A DNA stretch of 64,000 nt from an uncultured Chthonomonadales bacterium (GTDB taxonomy: Bacteria > Armatimonadota > Chthonomonadetes > Chthonomonadales > CAJBBX01): the NCBI GenBank assembly GCA_938005745.1, contig CALLMM010000001.1, forward strand, positions 1 to 64,000, read 5' to 3'. Positions within the stretch are counted from its first letter, which is position 1, and each line of letters starts with the position of its first letter. The notes beneath the pieces were generated by a model. That model ran no database searches. It had not been told where the DNA came from and saw only the letters and a program-made list of their open reading frames with translations. The translations under genes were made by a program, and so were the position numbers. Positions 1 to 8,923 of the stretch are shown here, piece after piece.

Positions 1-32
1 CGTTTCAATTCCACGCTGGTTCGATTAAAAGC
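1..32 (-). CRISPR. Terminal CRISPR repeat at the leader end of an array leaving the window
   Basis: Bases 2-32 form a 31-base CRISPR-type repeat. Read on the minus strand it begins GCTTTTAATCG and ends GGAATTGAAAC, so it has the ATTGAAAC 3' handle typical of many type I repeats. Base 1 would be the first base of a spacer. No second copy follows to the right, so the array must continue to the left, outside the window. In this orientation the repeat is the leader-proximal one and bases 33 to about 140 would be the leader. Only one repeat is visible and no cas genes are present, so the call rests on repeat type alone. Confidence 0.6.
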
Positions 33-136
33 CTACATCCTGTGGGCGGGAAAGGCAGGTACACAAGATATAGACCGCCCTCCCGAACTGACCCTATTAT
101 ACACCATTTCTACGCGCTGTGCAACCCCTGAATCGT

Positions 137-192
137 AAAAAAAGAGTCGTCGGGGTCACGCTCAGCAACCGGCTACCGACGCCCGACGACTC
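137..192 (-). terminator. Leftward intrinsic terminator between glycosidase operon and CRISPR leader
   Basis: Bases 144-154 (GAGTCGTCGGG) and 182-192 (CCCGACGACTC) form a perfect 11-bp inverted repeat with a 27-base loop. The run of seven A at 137-143 becomes a U tract after the stem on a leftward (minus-strand) transcript. It would therefore stop minus-strand transcription arriving from the right, just before the putative CRISPR leader. No minus-strand gene lies immediately to its right, so it looks like an insulator. The long loop lowers confidence in termination efficiency. Confidence 0.5.
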
Positions 193-291
193 GAAAATTA
201 CCATCCAGCAGCATTCACAGTCCAGCTCTCCCTCCCCGGTAGGATTTCCGCAAGACGCATCGAAAACTGCCGCAAAGAGAGGAGAAACCCG

Positions 292-2435
292 GTGAATGCA
301 ACGGCGCATATGCTGCTGGCAGGCGTTCTGACGGCGTTCACGGCAGTCGTCCGCGCCGAAACGCCGATCTCACCTGCGCGCGGAGGGGGGCGGCGCATGG
401 AACGAGAAACGGAGGTCGCCATTCGCGGCGACGCCTTCTACATCAACGGCAGGCGGACCTATGAAGGTCGAACCTGGCAGGGAATGCGGATCGAGGGACT
501 GCTCTTCAACAGCCGCATGGTGCAGGGCATCTTCGACGATCTGAACCCGCAGACCCGCCCGCAATGGGCGTACCCGGATACCCGTCAATGGGACCCGGAG
601 CGCAACACCCGCGAATTCCTCGCCGCCATGCCGGAGTGGAGGCGGCACGGACTGCTCGGCTCACCCTCAACCTGCAGGGCGGCAGCCCGCAGGGATACTT
701 GCAGGAGCAGCCCTGGCATAACTCTGCCATCGCTGAAGACGGCAGTCTGCGTCCCGACTTCATGGCGCGCCTGCAGCGCATCCTGGATCGCGCCGACAAA
801 CTGGGCATGGCGGTCATTCTGGGCGTCTTCTACTTCGGACAGGATCAGCGGCTCCGGGACGAGGCGGCGGTGATCCGCGCGCTTGATAACGCGACGGACT
901 GGGTCCTGGCGCAAGGCTATCGCAACGTGCTGCTGGAGGTCAATAACGAGTGCAATGTGCGCTACGATCACCCGATCCTGCAGCCGCCGCGCGTGCATGA
1001 ACTGATCGCGCGGGCAAGGAGCCAACGACACGCCGGACGCCGGCTGCTGGTCAGCGCCAGCTACGGCGGCGGAACTATCCCCGGCGAGAACGTCGTCCGC
1101 GCCGCCGACTTCCTGCTGCTGCACGGCAACGGCGTTTCCGACCCGGAGCGGATCGCGGAGATGGTGCGCCGGACGCGGCGCGTTCCCGGCTACCGCCCGA
1201 TGCCCATTCTCTTCAACGAAGACGACCACTTTCACTTCGACCGACTGCGCAGCAACATGACCGCCGCCATCGGCGAATACGCTTCCTGGGGCTACTTCGA
1301 CTTCCGCATGCGGGGCGAGGGCTACGACGAGGGGTTCCAGAGCGTGCCCGTCAACTGGAGTCTCTCCAGCCTCCGCAAACGCGCCTTCTTCCAGCAGGTT
1401 GCCGAGATCACCAACTCCCCCGCAGCTCCCCGTTATGAGATTGTGCCCGGAGCAGAATGGGAGACGCGCGCGCCGGAGCAGGTCGGGCTGAACGCCGCAA
1501 AACTGGACGCGCTGCGCGATCTGGTCGGTGGGCGCGGATGCGTGGTGCGCGGCGGCTATCTGGTCTACGCCTGGGGCGATCAGACGAAGAGCGCGGACGT
1601 GGCTTCGGCGGTTAAACCGATCATCAGTATGCTGCTGCTGATGGCGGTGCAGGAGGGCAGGCTAAACAGCGTGGATGAGAGGGTCGCCGATCACGAGCCA
1701 CGCCTGCGCGATCTCAATGGCGGCAAAGACGCGAACATCACCTGGCGGCATCTCGCCTCCCAGACCTCCGGCTACGGGCTGTCTGAAGCGCCGGGAACCG
1801 CCTGGGCGTACAACGACTACGCCCTCGCCCTCTACTTCGACGCCCTGATGGACAGAGTGTTCCGCGAGGACGGCACGCAGGCGTTCAAAACCCGCATATC
1901 CGATCCCCTTCAGTTTCAGGACGCCTTCAGCATGGAGGCGTTTGGAGAACGGGGCGCAAAGGGGCGGCTCGCCGTCTCCGTGCGCGACTTCGCCCGGATC
2001 GGGCTGCTGTGGCTGCGGGGCGGGCGCTGGCGTAACCGGCAGATTCTCGGGCAGGAGCTGGCGCATCTGGCGCTGGCTAGCCCTGTCCCCGTCAACCTGC
2101 CCCGTACCACAGGACGGGACGCCGACATGCTGCCGGGACAGCGCACGCTGGGAGGCGGCAAAGACCAGACGCCGGTCGGTCCCGGAGTCTACCCCTTCAA
2201 CTGGTGGCAGAACCGTCACGGACCGCAGGGACAGCGGCTCTGGCGCGACGCGCCCCCCGACGCCTTCGCCGCCAGCGGTCACTGGGGAAGGCGAATGCTC
2301 TGGATCATCCCCTCTCTGGATATGGTCGTCTCCTGGAACGACGCGCAGATGGATGCGCACAACAACGCGCCCGGCGATCCCAACGGCAAGGAGAACCGCG
2401 CGGTAAAGCTGATGCAGGAGGCAGCGGAAAGATGA
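292..2435 (+). pseudogene. Secreted glycosidase-like / beta-lactamase-family fusion protein, frameshifted
   Basis: The reading frame starts at a GTG (292) behind a GGAG-type ribosome site with a Sec signal peptide (MNATAHMLLAGVL..., cleaved near residue 22-25). It runs in one frame to about base 659 and then continues in another frame to 2435. Adding a single base near 658-660 restores one 715-codon frame, so this is a one-base deletion, either real or a sequencing error. The N-terminal half (to about residue 380) looks like a TIM-barrel glycosidase: INLQGG-like strand (NLQGGSPQGY) and a VNNECN segment supplying a likely catalytic Glu. The C-terminal half resembles serine beta-lactamase/esterase (class C PBP fold) proteins with SAVK as the SxxK nucleophile motif, YND as the Tyr motif and GHWG near the end. 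The next gene overlaps its stop by ATGA, so the two are an operon. The substrate is unknown; plant or microbial polysaccharide is inferred. Confidence 0.65.
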
Positions 2436-3610
2436 AAATCCTGATCCTGACGGCGGCAGCCTCTCTCCTGCTGACCGCCCTCTCCGCCGAAAAAAGCCCG
2501 CAGGATCGGTCGGGACGCGCCCCCTACGGAGCATGGAAGCACGGTCCGCCCTCCGATCCCGGCTACTTCCCCATTGCGGTCTGGCTTCAGAACCCCGCCA
2601 ACGCCTCGCGCTATAAGGCGGCAGGCATCAACCTCTACGTGGGGCTGTGGCAGGGACCGACGGAAGAGCAGCTCGCCGCGCTGAAGCGGGCGGGGATGCC
2701 CGTTATCTGCGATCAGAACGCCGTCGGGCTGAAGCATCGGGACGACCCGATCATCGTGGGATGGATGCACGGCGACGAACCGGATAACGCGCAGCCGGTC
2801 TACGACCCGCAGACCGGAAAACAGACCGGCTGGGGACCCTGCGTCCCGCCCGCGAAGATCGTGGAGGACTACCGCCGACTGCAACAGACCGACCCCTCGC
2901 GTCCCATCCTGCTCAATCTGGGACAGGGGGTCGCCAACGACTCCTGGATCGGGCGCGGTCCCGGCGCGAAGCTCTCCGACTATGAGACCTATGTGCAGGG
3001 ATGCGACATTGTCTCCTTCGATGTCTACCCGGCGGCGGACGGCTACCCGCTCTGGTATGTGCCCAAGGGCGTGGAGCGGCTGGTAAAGTGGTCGCAGGGG
3101 AAAAAGCCTGTCTGGAACTGCATCGAGTGCACACGGATCAATCACCCCGAGCGCAAAGCCACCCCGGAACAGGTACGCGCGCAGGTCTGGATGGCGCTCA
3201 TTCACGGCTCGCGCGGCTTGATCTACTTTGTCCACTCGTTCCAGCCGCAGTTCAACGAACATGCGCTGCTCGACGACCCGCAGATGCTGGCTGCCGTCAC
3301 CGCCCTCAACCGCCAGATACATGCGCTCGCGCCGGTTCTCAACAGCCCGACCCTTGCGGGCGTCGCCGAGGTGAAGTCTTCCGCTGCGGATGCGCCCATC
3401 GCCTGCATGGCGAAGCGTCTCGACGGCGCGACCTACCTGTTCGCCGCCGGCATGCGAGACCGCACAGCGCGCGGTCAGTTTACCGTGACGGGGCTGCCTG
3501 CACGGGCTTCGGCGGAGGTTCTGGGAGAGGGGCGCACGATTCCGGTTCTCAACGGGCGCTTTGAGGACGACTTCCCGCCCCACGGCGTGCATCTGTACCG
3601 GATTCGCTGA
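2432..3610 (+). CDS. Secreted TIM-barrel glycoside hydrolase-like protein
   Basis: This 392-residue protein starts at ATG 2432, overlapping the previous stop by four bases, and begins with a clear signal peptide (MKILILTAAASLLLTALSA). A (beta/alpha)8 glycosidase fold is suggested by an early strand with INLYVGLW, the segment GWMHGDEPD near residue 110 (Glu as likely acid/base) and WNCIECTR near residue 230 (Glu as likely nucleophile), which is the spacing of retaining clan-A glycosidases such as GH42/GH35 relatives. A small C-terminal beta domain follows. It is exported, coupled to the upstream fusion gene, and probably trims the same polysaccharide. The exact GH family cannot be assigned from sequence alone. 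Confidence 0.6.
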   Translation: MKILILTAAASLLLTALSAEKSPQDRSGRAPYGAWKHGPPSDPGYFPIAVWLQNPANASRYKAAGINLYVGLWQGPTEEQLAALKRAGMPVICDQNAVGLKHRDDPIIVGWMHGDEPDNAQPVYDPQTGKQTGWGPCVPPAKIVEDYRRLQQTDPSRPILLNLGQGVANDSWIGRGPGAKLSDYETYVQGCDIVSFDVYPAADGYPLWYVPKGVERLVKWSQGKKPVWNCIECTRINHPERKATPEQVRAQVWMALIHGSRGLIYFVHSFQPQFNEHALLDDPQMLAAVTALNRQIHALAPVLNSPTLAGVAEVKSSAADAPIACMAKRLDGATYLFAAGMRDRTARGQFTVTGLPARASAEVLGEGRTIPVLNGRFEDDFPPHGVHLYRIR

Positions 3611-3711
3611 AAGTCGCTGCATCCCCGGATAGACAGAGAGGAGCGCGAACGCCCGACGCCGAACATACCCGCCAGAGAGCCGGACGGCGCGCGGAGCGTT
3701 GCGCGCGCTGT

Positions 3712-3868
3712 CCCTCCCTGTCATGGCGAGGGAGGCGCAAGCCGACCCCCTCCCTGTCATTGTGAGGGAGGCGCAAGCCGACCCCCTCCCTGTCATTGTG
3801 AGGGAGGCAACCGCCGACCCCCTCCCTGTCATTGTGAGGGAGGCGCAAGCCGACCGAAGCAATCTCAC
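3712..3868. repeat. Four 36-bp tandem copies of the dispersed TGTCATTGCGAGG repeat
   Basis: Units start at 3712, 3748, 3784 and 3820, exactly 36 bases apart. Each reads CCCTCCCTGTCATTG, then GAGGGAGGCGCAAGCCGA with small changes; the array ends in GAAGCAATCTCAC at 3856-3868. It fills most of the 338-base gap between the glycosidase operon and the PhyH gene. There are no variable spacers, so it is not a CRISPR. Related copies occur at 6032, 35905, 42845, 48165 and 52739. I see no gene in 3611-3948. Confidence 0.85.
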
Positions 3869-3948
3869 ATCTACCGAAAAAGAGACAGCGATAGAATTCG
3901 TTCTGTCGTTGTAACAGCTATCCTTCACCACGCAGGAGAACAACAGAG

Positions 3949-4770
3949 ATGGGTCTCACGCAGGAGCAGGTCAGGCAGTTTCAGGAGCGAGGCTACGTCG
4001 CCGTCCCCGACTTCTACAGCGCGCGCGAGGTCGCCGCACTGAGGGCGGAACTGGCGCGTCTGAAGCGGGAGGGCTATCTGCGCAACGTGGCGACCGAAGG
4101 CGACGGTAAGACCCACTCCCACGTCAAGCAGAACCTGCAGCTATGCCCGATGTCGCCGCACAGCCCGCTCTTTCGCGCCATGCCCTTCGATACGAAGGTG
4201 ACGCAGGTGATCTCACAGCTTATCGGCGACCCGGTGGTGCTGCACCTCGATCAGGTCTTTATCAAACCGGGACAGCACGGCATCGGAACCAGCTGGCATC
4301 AGGACAACGCCTACTTTCAGATCGCCGACCCGCTGAAGGGAACCGCGATGTGGGTGGCGGTTCACGACGCCACCGTCGCCAACGGCACGCTGCACGTTAT
4401 CCCCGACAGCTTCCGAACGGTCTACGAGCATTCGCGCGACCCCTACAGCGATCACCACATCCGGTGCTATCCCGACGAGTCGCAGGCGGTCGCGCTGGAG
4501 CTGCCCGCGGGAGGCGCCGCCTTCTTTGCCTATGGCACCGCGCACTGCACCCGCGCCAACACCACCGACCAGGAGCGGGCAGGCGTCGCCTTCCACTTCC
4601 TCAACGGCAGCGTGATCGGCGAAGGCTACTTCCGCACGGAAGACCGTATGAAGCATCCCTACCTGACCGGTCCGCTGGCGGACGGCGGGCTGTCCGCCTA
4701 CGGACAGGCGATCGCGGGAACATGGGAGCAGGAGGTGGCGCGCGCGCGGGAATCGAACCGGAGCTTGTGA
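3949..4770 (+). CDS. Phytanoyl-CoA dioxygenase (PhyH) family protein
   Basis: This 273-residue cytosolic protein has the Fe(II)/2-oxoglutarate dioxygenase pattern of the PhyH family. The metal-binding HxD pair is in SWHQDNAYF near residue 108, the distal His in the TAHCTRAN segment near residue 200, and a following Arg (ERAG) would bind 2-oxoglutarate. The N terminus (QVRQFQERGYVAVPDFYS) is the standard family opening. The start at 3949 follows a purine-rich CAGGAGAACAACAG site. Only 45 bases separate it from the aminotransferase downstream. The substrate is unknown; in this type of genome such genes sit among sugar-modification loci, so a hydroxylation role in small-molecule or sugar metabolism is inferred. 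A second PhyH gene lies at 57779. Confidence 0.85.
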   Translation: MGLTQEQVRQFQERGYVAVPDFYSAREVAALRAELARLKREGYLRNVATEGDGKTHSHVKQNLQLCPMSPHSPLFRAMPFDTKVTQVISQLIGDPVVLHLDQVFIKPGQHGIGTSWHQDNAYFQIADPLKGTAMWVAVHDATVANGTLHVIPDSFRTVYEHSRDPYSDHHIRCYPDESQAVALELPAGGAAFFAYGTAHCTRANTTDQERAGVAFHFLNGSVIGEGYFRTEDRMKHPYLTGPLADGGLSAYGQAIAGTWEQEVARARESNRSL

Positions 4771-4815
4771 GAACGCCCTCCCGCCCCCGGAGGCGGAGAC
4801 CAAGGAGAGACGACG

Positions 4816-6003
4816 ATGCGCGTGCGAATCAGTCATCTGGTCAACTCCCTCACACGGCAGGCGCTCTATGAGAACGTGTCCGGCTATGTGGGCAAGGAGA
4901 CCGATTTTGCATGGCTGGAAGAGCAGGCGCGCAGCGTCTACGGTCTCCCTGCGCTCCACCGTTTCGATCTCGGTGAGAACGCGCGGGGATGCTCGCCCCG
5001 CGTACAGGAGTTCTTCGGCAGCCTCTCCCCCTCTGAACTGCTGCACTATCTCTCCGAATATCCGGAATCGTCGCGCCGCCTGAAAGAGCGGCTCGCGCAG
5101 CTCAACGGCGTGCCTGCGGACTGGATCGCGCTGGGAACCGGGGTCGTCTCCTTCATCTCCATCCTCTGCCACACCTTCTACGAGTGGGGAGACCGGGTTC
5201 TGCTGCCAACCCCGACCTTCTTCGTGATCGAGGAGTATACGCTGCGATCCGGCGCGCTGCCCATCTATATGCCTCTGGCGGGAGAGGAGGGCTTTCGGTG
5301 GACATCCCGCATGACCGATCAGGTGATCCGCCAGATGCAGAGCGTTCCCATCAAGATGCTCTGGCTCTGCTCGCCCAATAACCCGACCGGTCAAGCCATT
5401 CCCGCCGCAGAGGTCGAAGCGATGGTGCAGGCGGCGGAGGAGGCGTTCGCGATGGTCGTCGCGGATGAAGCCTACGGAGAGTACACGGACGACCTGCCGG
5501 ACTACGCCTCTGCGGCGCGTCTCCTGCCCCGCTACGAGAACCTGATCGTGCTGCGCAGCTTCTCCAAAGCCTATGGTCTCGCCGGTATGCGGATCGGATA
5601 CGCCATGATGTCCTCCAGAGTGGTACACGACGCCGTGGCGCGCCAGATGGAGTACTTTCCCGTGACCAAACTCTCCATCGAACTGGCGCGGGTCGCGGCG
5701 GAGGATCAGGACTACATCGCCTGGACCCGCCGGCACACGCGAGAGAGTTTCCAGGCTCTGGCGGAGGCGTTGACGAAACTACCGGGAATCGAGTTCGTTC
5801 CCACACAGTCCAACATCTTCCTCCTGCGCTGCGCGGGAGCCTCTACCGCCGCGCTCAAAGACGCTCTCCTGCGGCGCGGGGCGCTGGCGGCAGATGCCGA
5901 TGTCGAGGGACTGCGGGGACAGGGCTGGGTCCGGATCACCTGTCGCGAACCCGATGACAACGCCTTTCTGCTGAGCGCGCTGGAGAGCCTTTCGATAGAT
6001 TGA
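4816..6003 (+). CDS. PLP-dependent class I/II aminotransferase (HisC-like)
   Basis: This 395-residue fold-type I aminotransferase carries the motifs CSPNNPTGQ (binding the substrate carboxylate and PLP ring), VADEAYGEY (Asp pairing with the pyridine nitrogen), and SFSKAYGLAGMRIGY, whose Lys forms the Schiff base. Near the C terminus, RITCREPDDN holds the carboxylate-binding Arg. Length and motif set match histidinol-phosphate or aspartate-type aminotransferases. It starts after an AAGGAGAG ribosome site and is probably co-transcribed with the PhyH gene, so it may act on a dedicated amino acid rather than in histidine biosynthesis, for which no other genes are nearby. Its substrate is not predictable from the sequence. 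Confidence 0.8.
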   Translation: MRVRISHLVNSLTRQALYENVSGYVGKETDFAWLEEQARSVYGLPALHRFDLGENARGCSPRVQEFFGSLSPSELLHYLSEYPESSRRLKERLAQLNGVPADWIALGTGVVSFISILCHTFYEWGDRVLLPTPTFFVIEEYTLRSGALPIYMPLAGEEGFRWTSRMTDQVIRQMQSVPIKMLWLCSPNNPTGQAIPAAEVEAMVQAAEEAFAMVVADEAYGEYTDDLPDYASAARLLPRYENLIVLRSFSKAYGLAGMRIGYAMMSSRVVHDAVARQMEYFPVTKLSIELARVAAEDQDYIAWTRRHTRESFQALAEALTKLPGIEFVPTQSNIFLLRCAGASTAALKDALLRRGALAADADVEGLRGQGWVRITCREPDDNAFLLSALESLSID

Positions 6004-6031
6004 TGCCGGCGGAGATCGAGTGTCGGGTTGT

Positions 6032-6120
6032 GAGGTTGCTTCGGTCGCTCACCCTCCCTCGCAATGACAGATCGGGAGGCTCTCACACTGTCATTGCGAG
6101 CGTCAGCGCAGCAGTTTTGC
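6032..6120. repeat. Copy of dispersed palindromic repeat upstream of the stress-protein gene
   Basis: The left arm reads GGTTGCTTCGGTCGCTCACCCTCCCTCGCAATGACAG (in pieces across 6034-6070) and the right arm begins TGTCATTGCGAGCG at about 6089. The two arms are inverted relative to each other, so the element can fold into a long hairpin. It occupies the first half of the 226-base gap before the universal stress gene. Confidence 0.7.
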
Positions 6121-6229
6121 CGCATTCCGCTCATACAGAAGCGGAGTTACAGACTATCCGGGGCGAACTTCCTGCGGAGAAAGGCAGTAGAATCAAAAGA
6201 GACCCGTTTTCAGAGAAGCGAGGAGCGAT

Positions 6230-7054
6230 ATGAGACAGATTTTACTGGCGGTGGACGGTTCGGAGGGAGCGGATGTTGCGGCGCATCATGCGATAGACTT
6301 TGCCAAGTTCAGCGGCGCCTCCATCGAAGGGCTGCATGTGATCGGCCCGGGCGCGCTTCCGGCGGAGGATGAGTCGGTCGAGGTGACGGGCGTCAGCGCG
6401 CATATGGAGGACGAGGAGAAGCTCGACCTGACCGCGCGCACGGGAGAGCAGCTTCTGGACGAGGTGCGGCAGTGGACGCAGGAGGCGCAGGTTCCGTTTC
6501 TCGCACGGGTAGAGCGCGGAGAGACCGCTGGACGCATCCTCTTCCATAGCGATATGTGCGACATCACCGTGATGGGCGCACAAGGCGAGAACGCGCACCC
6601 CTCGCGCCTGATTGGAAGCACCACCAGCCGCGTGGCTTTGGATGCGATTCGCCCCGTTCTTGTCACGCGCGGCAGCTATCGTCCGTTCCGGCGCGTGCTG
6701 ATCGCCTACAACCGCACCGACGGCGCGGCGGACGCGCTCACCTTTGCCGCGCGCTGGGCGCACGCCGCGCAGTGGGAGCTGACGCTCGTAACCGGCGCCG
6801 ACTATGAGCCGGACGGGGAGCAACTTATCGCGCAGGCGAAGCGTTTTCTGGCAAACTGGGGCGTCCATGCGAACAGCCGGGTCTCGATCCCGGGCGATGG
6901 AACGCAGGCGGTCTTTCACGCCACGCAGGACCTTCAGCCCGATCTGATCCTGATCGGCTCGCGGGGGCGCGGCTCGGTGGCGCGGCTGCTGCTGGGAAGC
7001 ACCTCCAAAGAGGTTCTGGAGCAGTCGCCCTGCTCCGTGATGATCTTCCGATAA
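6230..7054 (+). CDS. Universal stress protein with two UspA domains
   Basis: This 274-residue cytosolic protein contains two tandem UspA domains. The first starts with ILLAVDGSEGADVAAHHAI, the ATP-binding Asp-containing strand, and ends near residue 145 with LIGSTTSRVALDA. The second starts near residue 155 with RVLIAYNRTDGAADAL and ends with GSRGRGSVARLLLGSTSKEV, the full G-2x-G-9x-G-S/T nucleotide-binding signature, so at least the C-terminal domain should bind ATP. The start is preceded by a GCGAGGAGCGAT ribosome site. It appears monocistronic, with a repeat element upstream and convergent lgt downstream. Family members modulate survival under starvation or oxygen limitation; no specific target is evident. 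Confidence 0.9.
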   Translation: MRQILLAVDGSEGADVAAHHAIDFAKFSGASIEGLHVIGPGALPAEDESVEVTGVSAHMEDEEKLDLTARTGEQLLDEVRQWTQEAQVPFLARVERGETAGRILFHSDMCDITVMGAQGENAHPSRLIGSTTSRVALDAIRPVLVTRGSYRPFRRVLIAYNRTDGAADALTFAARWAHAAQWELTLVTGADYEPDGEQLIAQAKRFLANWGVHANSRVSIPGDGTQAVFHATQDLQPDLILIGSRGRGSVARLLLGSTSKEVLEQSPCSVMIFR

Positions 7055-7085
7055 CGCGCCGATCCGCTGTCAGGGATTCCGTCGG

Positions 7086-7919
7086 TCAGGAGGCGGCTAC
7101 GGAGCCGCCTCTTTGACTGTCGGGGTCGCAGAAGCGGCGGCGGAGCCGCCAGAGCAGTATCAGCGCGACCGGCAGCAGCGCGGCGCAGAAGACCTGCGCA
7201 TGAGTCAGTCCGAACAGAAAGACCTGCGCGGTTGCGCCCTTGCGGAAGTGTTCATCAATAAAGCGATAGATGCAGTAGAGGGCGATGTATCCCAGGAAGA
7301 TTTCACCGTCGCGGTGCGGACGGCGGCTCCAGCGATCCAGCAGGAAGAAGGTGATTAGGCTCATGATGGTCGCGTACAGCTGCGTGGGATGGCTGGGGGC
7401 GGTCGTGTAGGAGACGCTTGCGTTCTCGAAATGGAAGCTCACCGCCCAGGGCAGATCGCAGGCGTGTCCGTAGCAGCAGCCGTTAAGGAAACAGCCGATT
7501 CGCCCGACGGCGTATCCCAGCGCGAAGGCGGGCGCGATCAGATCCGCCAGTTCCAGAAAGCGATACTGATAGCGGCGGCAGCACCCGTAGAGGTAGATAA
7601 AGGCGAAGATGGGCGCGCCGAGAAAGGTGAGACCGCCGGTCCAGATTTTGAAGACATCCAGCGGATTCTGGCGAAACTCGCCCAGGTTGAGCAGCACGTA
7701 GACGACCCGCGTGCCCAGTATCCCGATGAACAGCCCGATCAGGGACATATCGAGGATGCGCTCCGGCGTGATGACGCCGGGTTCCTTCGGATCTCTGCCT
7801 GCCATGCGCCGCTGCGCGGCGCGCATCACATACCAGAGCGCGAGCAGAAACCCGATCAGCACCATGACGCCGTAGGAGCGTATCGGGATGGGACCGATAT
7901 GGAAGAGTGTGGGATACAT
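7086..7919 (-). CDS. lgt: Prolipoprotein diacylglyceryl transferase
   Basis: This is the membrane enzyme that transfers diacylglycerol from phosphatidylglycerol to the lipobox Cys of prolipoproteins. It has about seven membrane segments, the opening IGPIPIRSYGVMVLIGF, the signature AVGRIGCFLNGCCYG near residue 130 and the closing FIDEHFRKG segment, all typical of Lgt. I chose the start at 7919 because family members begin with FHIGPIPIRSYG right after the Met. In-frame Met codons at 7949 and 7982 would add 10 or 21 residues, and none of the three has a strong ribosome site. It follows lspA by 101 bases, so the two lipoprotein-processing steps are genetically linked. Confidence 0.92.
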   Translation of the reverse strand: MYPTLFHIGPIPIRSYGVMVLIGFLLALWYVMRAAQRRMAGRDPKEPGVITPERILDMSLIGLFIGILGTRVVYVLLNLGEFRQNPLDVFKIWTGGLTFLGAPIFAFIYLYGCCRRYQYRFLELADLIAPAFALGYAVGRIGCFLNGCCYGHACDLPWAVSFHFENASVSYTTAPSHPTQLYATIMSLITFFLLDRWSRRPHRDGEIFLGYIALYCIYRFIDEHFRKGATAQVFLFGLTHAQVFCAALLPVALILLWRLRRRFCDPDSQRGGSVAAS

Positions 7920-8019
7920 AGGCGGGTACAGAGTGCCGGAGAGCGTCATGCCTGCCGCCGGAGATCGCAGCCAGCCGACCATCCGGCGCGGGACGGCGTA
8001 TGCCGCCCCTCGCAGGGCG

Positions 8020-8520
8020 TCATCCGGCGGCTTCTTCTCCTTTACGCCCCTCCCCCTCTTCCATGCGGACGGTCGCAGCGGGTCTCTTGAAGAGGAAGTG
8101 CCAGGCGAGGATCAGGATTCCCAGAGTGATGGCGGAGTCGGCGATATTAAAGATGGGCCAGATATGAATATCGAAGAAGTCGCGCACATAGCCGAAGCGC
8201 ACCCGGTCTATCAGGTTGCCGACGGCTCCGCCGAACGCCAGCATCAGCGCCGCGCTCGCCCGGAAATCGTGCTGCTGGAATCGGTGATAGGTTACCAGCA
8301 GCGCGACGATGGCGACCGAGGCGACCAGCACAAAGTAGTGGTTTTTCGCCTGAAACAGACTGAATGCGCCTCCCGTATTATGGGTCGGCGTCAGGGAGAG
8401 CAGAGGACCGAGCACCGGCACGCTCTGCCCGTAGGAAATCGCGCCCATGACCGCCTCTTTGGTCACCTGATCGGCGATCAGGATCACCAGCGCGGTCACA
8501 TAGAACCAGACGCTCTTCAC
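8020..8520 (-). CDS. lspA: Lipoprotein signal peptidase (signal peptidase II)
   Basis: LspA is the aspartic membrane protease that cleaves signal peptides from diacylglyceryl-modified prolipoproteins. The 166-residue protein has four membrane segments and all signature blocks: the DQVTK segment near residue 17, NTGGAFS, GNLIDRVRFGYVRDF with the first catalytic Asp, and FNIADSAI with the second. I chose the GTG at 8520, which overlaps the stop of the upstream zinc-finger gene by GTGA. A longer Met-initiated frame to 8616 only adds residues that lie inside that gene. Translational coupling with the TraR/DksA-type gene is likely. Confidence 0.92.
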   Translation of the reverse strand: MKSVWFYVTALVILIADQVTKEAVMGAISYGQSVPVLGPLLSLTPTHNTGGAFSLFQAKNHYFVLVASVAIVALLVTYHRFQQHDFRASAALMLAFGGAVGNLIDRVRFGYVRDFFDIHIWPIFNIADSAITLGILILAWHFLFKRPAATVRMEEGEGRKGEEAAG

Positions 8521-8876
8521 CGTCCCTCCATCCGGCTCTGGCAGGTTATGCAGAAGGTGGCATAGGGAAGCGCCTCCAGTCTGCCCTCGGCAATCGGCTT
8601 GCCGCAGTGATCGCATAAGCCGTAGGTTCCGTTCTCGACCTTCACCAGCGCGGTATTTATCTGCTCCAGCAGATCTTCCACATTCTCATTGAGCGCAAGG
8701 TCCTTCTCGCGCTCGAACATCTCCGTTCCGGTATCGCCGGGATGATTCACATCGAAATCAGCCAGCTCGCCCGAATCGGAGTTAAAGCTGCCATTCAGCC
8801 ACGCCTTATCGCTCTCCAGACGCTTCTTCTCGTCCAACAGCATCTGGCGGAACTTCTCGATGTCCAGAGGAGGCAT
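8517..8876 (-). CDS. TraR/DksA-family C4 zinc-finger protein
   Basis: This 119-residue protein has a charged coiled-coil N-terminal half (DIEKFRQMLLDEKKRLESD onwards) and a C-terminal four-cysteine zinc finger, CDHCGK about 20 residues before CITC. That is the TraR/YteA/DksA arrangement. An acidic segment of the DVNHPGDTGTEMFEREKD type in the middle is typical of the Gram-positive and Chloroflexi branch. Such proteins act on RNA polymerase or are of unknown function; here it is adjacent to lspA and ileS, a conserved neighbourhood in many genomes. It lacks the tip DxxDxA pattern that I would expect of canonical DksA, so a ppGpp-cofactor role is not assured. Confidence 0.85.
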   Translation of the reverse strand: MPPLDIEKFRQMLLDEKKRLESDKAWLNGSFNSDSGELADFDVNHPGDTGTEMFEREKDLALNENVEDLLEQINTALVKVENGTYGLCDHCGKPIAEGRLEALPYATFCITCQSRMEGR

Positions 8877-8923
8877 TTTCCCTTCCTTTTACGCGGTCTG
8901 GCTCCCCGCCCTCCGCGCTTCTC

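Noticed and set aside
3712-3868. Regular 36-bp repeats considered as a CRISPR array
   Set aside because: Consecutive units are nearly identical over the full 36 bases, with no variable spacers; the same unit occurs in other gaps as part of a palindromic element.
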